This document shows, piece by piece, positions 58,043-64,000 of a DNA stretch of 64,000 nt (its first letter is position 1; the number at the start of each line of letters is the position of its first letter). Source of the stretch: Pseudomonas parafulva NBRC 16636 = DSM 17004 (GTDB taxonomy: Bacteria > Pseudomonadota > Gammaproteobacteria > Pseudomonadales > Pseudomonadaceae); assembly GCF_000730645.1 (NCBI RefSeq), contig NZ_BBIU01000004.1:124001-188000 (forward strand), written 5' to 3'. Below the pieces are notes generated by a model. It was given only the letters and a program-made list of their open reading frames with translations. It had not been told where the DNA came from and did not search any database. A program made the position numbers and the translations under genes.

Positions 58043-58258
58043 TTACTGCTCTGGCGATTGCTCAGGCTCCGACTGCACGTCAGGCTGTTGCTCTTCGGTC
58101 GGGGCGGGCTTGGCTTTGCTCTGGTGCTGGTGCGACTTGTGCACATCCTTGCCGTCCTTGCCGTCATCTGGCAGGTACAGTGGGCCTTTCTGGCCGCATG
58201 CGGAAACGAGGCAGGCAACAGCGACCAGCGCCGCGAGGGAGGAAATCAGGCGCTTCAT
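58043..58258 (-). CDS. lptM: LPS assembly lipoprotein LptM (YifL/LppL)
   Basis: LptM is a small outer-membrane lipoprotein that helps LptD assembly. The 71-residue protein has a lipoprotein signal ending in LVSAC (C21), then the conserved CGQKGPLYLPDD, and a disordered His/Gln/Glu-rich tail. The ATG at 58256-58258 gives the family start MKRLISSLAAL. First gene of the lysA-dapF operon, as usual. Confidence 0.93.
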   Translation of the reverse strand: MKRLISSLAALVAVACLVSACGQKGPLYLPDDGKDGKDVHKSHQHQSKAKPAPTEEQQPDVQSEPEQSPEQ

Positions 58259-58347
58259 GGGTGAAATCCTTAAAAAATGCAATATTGCGCCGGAGTATAC
58301 CGAGCGACCGGCGCCTTGCCTATGCGAGGGCCTGGCAGCCCCAAGCG

Positions 58348-58430
58348 GCAAGCTACGAGCTACAAGCGGCAAGAAAAAGCTGGCCGGTGTACGCTGAGCC
58401 TTTTCTTGCCGCTTGTGGCTTGCAGCTTGC
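58348..58430. repeat. 34-bp imperfect inverted repeat upstream of cyaY
   Basis: Arms at 58348-58381 and 58397-58430 pair over about 30 of 34 bases, sharing ACAAGCGGCAAGAAAA and its complement, with a 15-base loop. It lies between the divergent genes lptM and cyaY and resembles intergenic repeat families of Pseudomonas. On transcription it would form a long hairpin. Confidence 0.75.
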
Positions 58431-58518
58431 AGCTTCCAATCTGCCGCTTGCGGCGGGCGCTTGGCGCCCGTATCTTGCCCGGCTTGCCTGTCATGCAGCC
58501 AATTTCGAGGTTCCTGCA

Positions 58519-58851
58519 ATGAGTTTGACTGAAGCGCGTTTCCACGACCTGGTCGATGCGACCCAACAGGCGCTGGAAGACCTGTTCGACGAGAGCGGCA
58601 TGGACCTGGACATGGAAAACTCCGCAGGCGTGCTGACCATCACGTTCGAAAACGGCAGCCAGCTGATCTTCAGCCGGCAGGAGCCCCTGCGCCAGCTGTG
58701 GCTGGCCGACCGCTCCGGCGGTTTCCACTTCGATTACGACGAAGAGAGCGGCAAGTGGGTGTGTGAAAAGAGCGAGGAGCTGCTAGGCGAAATGCTCGAG
58801 CGCATCGTCTGGGAGCGGGCGGGCGAAAAGCTGGACTTCGAAGAGATCTGA
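58519..58851 (+). CDS. cyaY: Frataxin-like iron donor CyaY
   Basis: CyaY binds iron and modulates Fe-S cluster assembly at IscS. The 110-residue protein has the N-terminal acidic helix (DLVDATQQALEDLFDESGMD) that binds iron and the conserved LQxWLAxxxGGxHF-type block (RQLWLADRSGGFHFDYDEES). It is divergent from lptM, and the ATG at 58519 starts the family N-terminus MSLTEARFHDL. DUF1289 follows 1 bp after its stop. Confidence 0.95.
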   Translation: MSLTEARFHDLVDATQQALEDLFDESGMDLDMENSAGVLTITFENGSQLIFSRQEPLRQLWLADRSGGFHFDYDEESGKWVCEKSEELLGEMLERIVWERAGEKLDFEEI

Positions 58852-58852
58852 C

Positions 58853-59077
58853 ATGAGCACCCCCCAGGCCCGGCCGCCCAAGCCGCTTTACAGCAACGTC
58901 AGCCCCGCCGTGCCGTCGCCGTGCATCAGCGTGTGCCGGCTGGATGAACAGCGCGTCTGCACCGGCTGCCACCGCCACGTGGAGCATATCCGTGAGTGGC
59001 GTTCGGCCGATGACCACCGCCGCCGGCAGATCTGCCGCGAGGCGCAGAGCCTGCGCGATCAGGCAAAGGCACAGTGA
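58853..59077 (+). CDS. DUF1289 protein
   Basis: This 74-residue Cys-rich protein contains SPCISVCRLDEQRVCTGCHR, a DUF1289 zinc-finger-like motif. Function is unknown. It begins one base after the cyaY stop, so it is translationally coupled to cyaY. Confidence 0.9.
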   Translation: MSTPQARPPKPLYSNVSPAVPSPCISVCRLDEQRVCTGCHRHVEHIREWRSADDHRRRQICREAQSLRDQAKAQ

Positions 59078-59148
59078 CCGCAAGGGCTTGAGTATTTGCC
59101 CGGCTGTGGTAGTGTCGGGTTCTGCGTCGGTGACGCCAAAGCCTGTAC

Positions 59149-59173
59149 AAACCCCGCCCTTGGGCGGGGTTTT
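59149..59173 (+). terminator. Terminator after cyaY-DUF1289
   Basis: ACCCCGCCC pairs with GGGCGGGGT and is followed by TTTGCTTTAT. It separates this pair from rnk. Confidence 0.8.
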
Positions 59174-59223
59174 GCTTTATCTGTGCATCGAAAATTGCCT
59201 GTTCAAAGGAGTCTGACTGGATC

Positions 59224-59634
59224 ATGAGCACCAAGCCTTCCCTCATCCTCACCCGTTTGGACGTACAGCGTCTGGAGCGTCTTATCGACAGCCTCGACGA
59301 AAGTACGCCGGGCGTGCTTGCCCTGATGGGCGAGCTGGACCGCGCCGAACAGGTGGTCGGTCACGAGGACGTACCTGCCGGCGTGGTGACCATGAATTCG
59401 CGGGTGCACTGCCGTGAAGAAGCCAGCGGCAAGGACTATCACCTCACCCTGGTGTACCCCAAGGATGCCGGTCCAGATGGCAAGGTTTCGATTCTGGCAC
59501 CCATTGGTTGCGCCTTGCTGGGGCTTTCTGTTGGCGAACAGATCGACTGGCCCGCGCCCGGGGGCAAAACCCTCAAGCTGAAGCTGCTGGAAGTCGAGTA
59601 CCAGCCCGAAGCGGCAGGTGATTTCGACCTCTGA
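59224..59634 (+). CDS. rnk: Nucleoside diphosphate kinase regulator Rnk
   Basis: Rnk resembles the C-terminal domain of GreA/GreB and binds RNA polymerase; in P. aeruginosa and E. coli it affects nucleoside diphosphate kinase levels. The 136-residue protein has an N-terminal helical pair and the C-terminal GreA_GreB fold (VSILAPIGCALLGLSVGEQID). It stands alone between a terminator and convergent cyaA. Confidence 0.94.
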   Translation: MSTKPSLILTRLDVQRLERLIDSLDESTPGVLALMGELDRAEQVVGHEDVPAGVVTMNSRVHCREEASGKDYHLTLVYPKDAGPDGKVSILAPIGCALLGLSVGEQIDWPAPGGKTLKLKLLEVEYQPEAAGDFDL

Positions 59635-59661
59635 GCGGGCTGGGGCTTCACGCCCTCATGG

Positions 59662-62115
59662 CTACAGAGGCACGTAGTGAATGTCGGGCACAGCGTTACG
59701 GCCGTGCAACAGCGGATGCAAAACGCGCTGGAGCTCGCGCGGCAGTTCGGCGTCGTCTTGCACCGGCAGGCGGTGGTGCCACAGGGCATTGCACTCATCC
59801 AGCACATGCACCTCTACCACGCCGCCCAGCAGCCTGTGGAACACCTGAATGCAGCCAGGGCGGCCTTGTTTCAGCGCCAGCGCAAGGTCCGTGCCTTGCA
59901 GGGCGTTGGGGTCCAGGTGCAGGGGGCTGTAACGGTTGCGTGGTTGCCCCAGGCAGGCCAGCAGTTCGTCATGCCCGGCCAGGCTGGTGAGGCTGGCGTC
60001 ACCCGGCAGCAGCTCCAGCACATGGGTGTAGTGCGCTACCTGCAACAGGTAGCGACAGGGCAGCCCCTGCTGATGCAGGCCTTGAACCGTATCGAACACT
60101 TCCTGGATGCGCTGGCGAATGGCCTGGGCGCGGTTCTGGCAAAAGCAGTGCACCCGTAGACCCGGCCGGTGATTCGCGCGCGCGGGCCTGGCGAGATGGT
60201 CGCGCAGGCAGCGCGCCAGCGCGTGCTCACCTTCGTATCGCGCCACCAGCACTTCGCCCCAGGTGTTGACGGTTACCTGGTCCACCGTCAGCACGAGGTT
60301 CTCACGTACGCCGCCATAGCTGAGCGAATCGGTGCGTTCGGTCGTCAGGGTGATGTCCAGGTCGCGGTGATGGGGCAAGGGGTCCAGCGCGACGTTTACC
60401 AGCAGCAGAATCTGGTCGGCCACACTGGGTTGCAGCAGATGGACCTCGCTGGCGGGGGGCATTGGCAGGCTGATGAGTGCCCGCAAGCAGCCCAGCAGCG
60501 CGGACAGCTCCGGCTCTGCCAGGTCGCTGGCCCCCGGCTGGATGGCCAGCCGGGTGCTGCTGTCGATCACGCCGTTGCAATGCGCCCAGGCCAGCAGGGG
60601 CAATAGGTGCCGGTCGTGCCGGAGGGGGCTGGCAAGCTCCATGTCGTAGGTGCTGAGGTTGTCGCGGTAAAGCGCCCAGCGGTGGCTGCCGGGCGCCTTG
60701 CCATCGGGTTCCTGGGCCAGTGTCAGGAGGCTCTCGGCAAGGTCCTGCACGCTGCCCGGGTTGATCACTTCTACCTTGCCGGCACGGCGCTCGAAGGCTG
60801 CGCGAAGTCGCCGGCCAAGCACGTTGAGGTCGCGCTGGTCGGCACGGCTCGCCGCATTGCGCGCACGGGCGAAGTGGCTGAGAAAGCGGTAGCTGCCGCT
60901 CAGTTCGGCCACCAGTTCGCGCCGCTCTAGGGTAGCCTGCTGCACCTTCCATAGCGGGCGGCTGTCAAGCAAGGCGAGCTGCCGCTGGCCCCAACCCCAT
61001 TCGTCGGTCAGCCGCTGCATCAACCTGCGCTGCCAACCACTTGCCCGGGATTTGTCGCTGAGTTTTCTGTTTACCTTCAAATACAGGCTGCGCCGTACCA
61101 ATTCCAGGCGAGCAGGTTGCCCGCGTTGCAGCAGGTAGCGTTCGATGCGTCGGTACATCATCACGTACGGGTCCAGCGCGTCCAGGTCGGTCTGGTTGGC
61201 GAACACGGCCGCTTTGTATTCCAGGCTCAGGCAGGGCTGGGTGGCATGTTCACTGGCGTAGACCTCAATCAATAGCAGCTTGAGCAGCGACTTGTGGGGC
61301 GAGTCTATGCCCTTGAACAATTGCCACAGGCCGGCGCCGACGAACTCTTGGGCAGGCAATTGCGCCAGATGGCCAAGGTCGAGGGTTTCCTGGTCGGGGA
61401 TGAAGCGTTTGCCCAGCAGGGCCTGGGTGTAGCCAGCGTAATTGCCTTCCTGGTCCACCGGTACCAGCCACCACACGGGGATGCGCCCAGCCAGCCAGAT
61501 GGCAGTGCGGTAGAATTCGTCCAGCAGCAGGTAGTGCTGGGTAGTGCCGCAATCGTCCGAGCCCAGTTGGCCGGTGCGTTGGCCCTGTGCGAACGCTTGG
61601 GTATCGATCAGAAAGCAGTGCGCCTCGGCACCCAGGCCGGCTGCCCAGGCCTCCAGCAACTGGCACTTGCAGCGCAGGGCTTGCAGCGCCTCGGGCTGCA
61701 GATCCGCGGCGTGGCATACCCAGAAGTCCATGTCACTTTGCTCGGCCTGGGCCAGCGAGCCCAGGCTGCCGATCAGGAACAGCCCCTGTATCGGGCGTGG
61801 CGAAGAATTTTCACGGGGCTTGGTGCTGAATGAACGGGCCAGGCGCTGGGCCTCGGCCACCTGTGCGGCACTCGGTTCGAAGCCGCACACGCCGGCGGGC
61901 GTATTGCCAGAGATGTACCCCGGCAGCAGGGGATGATTGACGTGCAGCAGCAGCGGTAGCAGCGTAAGCACCTGCTGCTGGCGCGTGGACAGGCCCTCTG
62001 TTGCGCGCAGTAACCGGCCCTGATTGATGTGCATGAAACGCCCACGCAACGTCGACAAGAGCTTGCGATCAATCCCTTGGTCCAGGTCAAGGCGGATTTC
62101 GTGGGGGTGGTTCAT
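59662..62115 (-). CDS. cyaA: Class I adenylate cyclase
   Basis: CyaA makes cAMP from ATP. The 817-residue protein has the N-terminal nucleotidyltransferase domain with GSLGSLAQAEQSDMDFWVCH (G116 to H135; metal Asp D128 and D130) and a long C-terminal regulatory half. E. coli CyaA has 848 residues, so the length is close. It converges with rnk and is divergent from yaiI, the usual pseudomonad order. Confidence 0.95.
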   Translation of the reverse strand: MNHPHEIRLDLDQGIDRKLLSTLRGRFMHINQGRLLRATEGLSTRQQQVLTLLPLLLHVNHPLLPGYISGNTPAGVCGFEPSAAQVAEAQRLARSFSTKPRENSSPRPIQGLFLIGSLGSLAQAEQSDMDFWVCHAADLQPEALQALRCKCQLLEAWAAGLGAEAHCFLIDTQAFAQGQRTGQLGSDDCGTTQHYLLLDEFYRTAIWLAGRIPVWWLVPVDQEGNYAGYTQALLGKRFIPDQETLDLGHLAQLPAQEFVGAGLWQLFKGIDSPHKSLLKLLLIEVYASEHATQPCLSLEYKAAVFANQTDLDALDPYVMMYRRIERYLLQRGQPARLELVRRSLYLKVNRKLSDKSRASGWQRRLMQRLTDEWGWGQRQLALLDSRPLWKVQQATLERRELVAELSGSYRFLSHFARARNAASRADQRDLNVLGRRLRAAFERRAGKVEVINPGSVQDLAESLLTLAQEPDGKAPGSHRWALYRDNLSTYDMELASPLRHDRHLLPLLAWAHCNGVIDSSTRLAIQPGASDLAEPELSALLGCLRALISLPMPPASEVHLLQPSVADQILLLVNVALDPLPHHRDLDITLTTERTDSLSYGGVRENLVLTVDQVTVNTWGEVLVARYEGEHALARCLRDHLARPARANHRPGLRVHCFCQNRAQAIRQRIQEVFDTVQGLHQQGLPCRYLLQVAHYTHVLELLPGDASLTSLAGHDELLACLGQPRNRYSPLHLDPNALQGTDLALALKQGRPGCIQVFHRLLGGVVEVHVLDECNALWHHRLPVQDDAELPRELQRVLHPLLHGRNAVPDIHYVPL

Positions 62116-62282
62116 GGGGCGCTCGGCAGGCCGGTTGGGCTGCAGCGAGTTTAGCCTTACCCGCGGTGCCTCAGCAGCATTATCGGAATATTGGCGTCAT
62201 TTGCCCGTCGGTTGCTCGGCAATTACTGCTTTGCACAGGCTTGCTGCATGATGGGCGGGTCAAGTTGAGTGTGAGGTTTCTG

Positions 62283-62735
62283 ATGAGAGTGTGGATCGAT
62301 GCAGACGCCTGCCCCAAGGCAGCCAAGGATCTGATCGTGAAATTTGCCCTCAAACGCAAGTTCGAGGTGGTGATGGTGGCGGGCCAGGCTGTGGCCAAAC
62401 CGGCGTTTTCGCTGGTGAAGCTGATCGTGGTGCCCAGCGGCCCTGATGCGGCCGACGATTACCTGGTTGAACACGCCACGCCGGGCGAGTTGGTTATCTG
62501 CAGCGACGTGCCCTTGGCCGACCGCCTGGTGAAGAAGGGCGTGGCGGCGCTGGACCCGCGTGGGCGCGAGTTCGACGAGCGCAACATGGGCGACCGGTTG
62601 GCAGCACGTAACCTGTTCACCGAACTGCGCGAACAGGGCCAGGCGGGGGGAGGGCAGCCGCCCTACGCCGAGCGCGACAAACAGGCGTTCGCCAACGCGC
62701 TGGACCGCATCATCGCCCGCCTGTCCAAGGCCTGA
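62283..62735 (+). CDS. YaiI/YqxD family protein (UPF0178)
   Basis: The 150-residue protein begins MRVWIDADACPKAAKDLI and contains VICSDVPLADRLVKKG, both strongly conserved in UPF0178. The fold is PIN/NYN-like with conserved Asp residues, which hints at a nuclease, but no activity is established. The ATG at 62283 gives the family start; the longer frame from 62166 adds unrelated residues. It is divergent from cyaA and converges with elbB. Confidence 0.92.
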   Translation: MRVWIDADACPKAAKDLIVKFALKRKFEVVMVAGQAVAKPAFSLVKLIVVPSGPDAADDYLVEHATPGELVICSDVPLADRLVKKGVAALDPRGREFDERNMGDRLAARNLFTELREQGQAGGGQPPYAERDKQAFANALDRIIARLSKA

Positions 62736-62771
62736 GCCGACGGCGCTGCGCCAGGCCCTGCGAGCCTGGGT

Positions 62772-63431
62772 TTACTCGTGGGTCAGTTCCAGCACCCGGT
62801 CCACCAGCTTGTAGATGCCCCCGGCTGCGTCGCTGATGGTCTTGGCCGACATGTAGGCCGGGGTCGTCACCAGCTTGCGCTGCACGTCTTCGACGATGTC
62901 GTGTACGTCGCACTCTTCATGGGTACCGCCCATCTTCACCACGGCGGCGGCGGTATCGGCATCGGTACCGATGGTGCACACCACGCCAGGCCCGTAGATC
63001 TTGGCCGCCAGCGCCGGCGAAATGCAGATCAGGCCAACCGGCTTGCAGGCGGCCGCGAACGCTTCGGCCAGGGCCAGTACGTCTGCGTTGACGCTGCAGT
63101 CCGCCCCGTCAGCCGCGAAGGTGGACAGGTTCTTGGCCGCCCCGAAGCCGCCCGGCACGATGAGCGCGTCGAAGTCCTCGGCCTTGGCCTCGCGGATATC
63201 CTTCACCTCACCGCGGGCAATGCGCGCCGACTCCACCAGCACGTTCCGCGATTCGGGCATCTCTTCGCCCGTCAGGTGGTTGATGACGTGCAGTTGGGCG
63301 ATGTCCGGGGCAAAGCACTGTACCTGCGCACCACGCTGGTCGAGGCGCAGGAGGGTGATCACGCTTTCGTGGATTTCTGCGCCGTCATACACGCCGCAAC
63401 CGGAAAGAATCACCGCTACTTTTTTTGTCAT
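62772..63431 (-). CDS. elbB: Glyoxalase/DJ-1-PfpI family protein ElbB
   Basis: The 219-residue ElbB belongs to the class I glutamine-amidotransferase-like (DJ-1/PfpI) superfamily. It has the nucleophile elbow around LICISPAL and the conserved VAVILSGCGVYDGAEIHE at the N-terminus. In E. coli it has weak glyoxalase III activity and was linked to isoprenoid synthesis. I used the ATG at 63431, since GGAG stands 8 bases before it; an ATG two codons earlier is too close to the Shine-Dalgarno. Confidence 0.93.
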   Translation of the reverse strand: MTKKVAVILSGCGVYDGAEIHESVITLLRLDQRGAQVQCFAPDIAQLHVINHLTGEEMPESRNVLVESARIARGEVKDIREAKAEDFDALIVPGGFGAAKNLSTFAADGADCSVNADVLALAEAFAAACKPVGLICISPALAAKIYGPGVVCTIGTDADTAAAVVKMGGTHEECDVHDIVEDVQRKLVTTPAYMSAKTISDAAGGIYKLVDRVLELTHE

Positions 63432-63533
63432 GCTCATTTCTCCAGGGTCGATGCGCTCGATACCCGCCAGCCTGGCAGCGCTGCCCAGCGCGGGGACGTC
63501 CTGCTTGGTTGGATTGCGCGGGCGCGCGGGTGT

Positions 63534-64000
63534 TCAGTCCTGCGACTCGCGCGCGGCCCGGCGTTCTGCCCGCAGCGTGCGGAAGCGCCTGCGCAGCCAC
63601 AGCCCCACACCCAGCACCAGCAAGGCACCCAGCACCCACAGCTCGTAACGTTTGATGTTGCCCAGCAGGCCTTCGAGAATGGCGCCGAAGTGGTAGGCCG
63701 CAGCACCCAGGGCCACTGCCCAGATGGCTGCACCAATGCCGTTGAGCAGCAGGTAGCGCCGTGGCGGGTAGCCAGACAGGCCAATGGCTACCGGCATGAC
63801 CGTGCGCAGGCCGTAGACAAAACGGAAGCTCAGCACCCAGATGTCCGGGTGGCGGCGGATGTGGTCCAGGGCCCGGTCGCCCATGGCCTGCCAGCGTGGC
63901 TTGCGTGCCAGGATCTTGCGCCCGTGACGCCGGCCCATGAAGTACCACAGCTGGTCCCCGGCATAGCTGCCCAGAAAGGCCACCAGGCACACGAGCTTGA
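63534..64000 (-). CDS. DedA-family membrane protein (N-terminus cut by window edge)
   Basis: The open frame runs past base 64000 without a start, leaving about 155 C-terminal residues. It has the DedA signature: GSYAGDQLWYFMGRRHGRKI, then RFVYGLRTVMPVAIGLSGYP and two C-terminal helices with a basic tail. DedA proteins are inner-membrane lipid (undecaprenyl phosphate or phosphatidylethanolamine) flippases or related transporters. It lies downstream of no other gene in the window and precedes elbB by about 100 bp on the same strand. Confidence 0.9.
   Translation of the reverse strand, partial: KLVCLVAFLGSYAGDQLWYFMGRRHGRKILARKPRWQAMGDRALDHIRRHPDIWVLSFRFVYGLRTVMPVAIGLSGYPPRRYLLLNGIGAAIWAVALGAAAYHFGAILEGLLGNIKRYELWVLGALLVLGVGLWLRRRFRTLRAERRAARESQD

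Noticed and set aside
56702..58264. Frame of about 520 codons opposite lysA
   Set aside because: Same reasoning: lysA has all catalytic motifs, while the opposite frame has none.

Overview
The window is a 64 kb piece of a high-GC chromosome from a fluorescent Pseudomonas, most likely of the P. putida group. The evidence is the gene neighbourhoods (rph-crc-pyrE; coaBC-dut-algC-argB; lptM-lysA-dapF-DUF484-xerC; glnK-amtB-sutA; amaA-amaB next to hglS), the Crc and SutA proteins, and REP elements of the P. putida type. I see no rRNA, tRNA, CRISPR array, insertion sequence or prophage. Most of the window is core genome.

Layout. 1-2.8 kb: a LysR regulator cut by the left edge, facing an APC-type amino-acid permease. 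2.8-14.4 kb: nucleotide, RNA and central housekeeping genes (gmk, yicC, rph, crc, pyrE, argB, algC, dut, coaBC, radC, a peptide-type ABC binding protein, rpmB-rpmG). 14.4-29.3 kb: amino-acid and polyamine catabolism. It holds a cupin, a KauB/PuuC-like aldehyde dehydrogenase with an MFS transporter, a PLD-family lipoprotein, a MocR regulator with a DUF1127 protein, a PuuB-like oxidase, dadR/dadA/dadX for D-alanine use, a PuuR-like XRE-cupin regulator, a cytochrome c5 and an acetyl-CoA hydrolase/transferase. 29.3-38.4 kb: xpt, rep, a GGDEF/EAL protein with a Fur-like box upstream, a MATE exporter, a LysR regulator and a chemoreceptor. 38.4-43.9 kb: the lysine/pipecolate catabolic cluster hglS-lysR-amaB-amaA. 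44.2-50.0 kb: comM, then a lower-GC hipB-hipA toxin-antitoxin module that looks acquired, then a large DUF4034 protein. 50.0-53.6 kb: a molbindin-like protein, ubiK, the nitrogen-regulated glnK-amtB pair and sutA. 53.6-62.1 kb: a HAD phosphatase, xerC, DUF484, dapF, lysA and lptM in one operon, then cyaY, DUF1289, rnk and cyaA. 62.2-64 kb: a YaiI/UPF0178 protein, elbB, and a DedA protein cut by the right edge.

How the parts fit. The window holds crc, the gene for the partner of Hfq in catabolite repression. It also holds several catabolic or uptake genes whose leaders carry the A-rich catabolite-activity motif; the clearest is directly in front of amaA. The pipecolate genes (amaA, amaB) and hglS are separate steps of one D-lysine route ending in 2-hydroxyglutarate. 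NtrC and sigma-54 sites sit in front of glnK-amtB. The main non-core element is hipBA, preceded by a row of TGAC-based palindromes that look like its operators. I found no clearly new multi-gene system. The best leads are the hipBA operator array with the neighbouring DUF4034 gene, the A-rich leaders, the Fur-like box before the c-di-GMP gene, and several unassigned perfect inverted repeats in divergent promoter regions.
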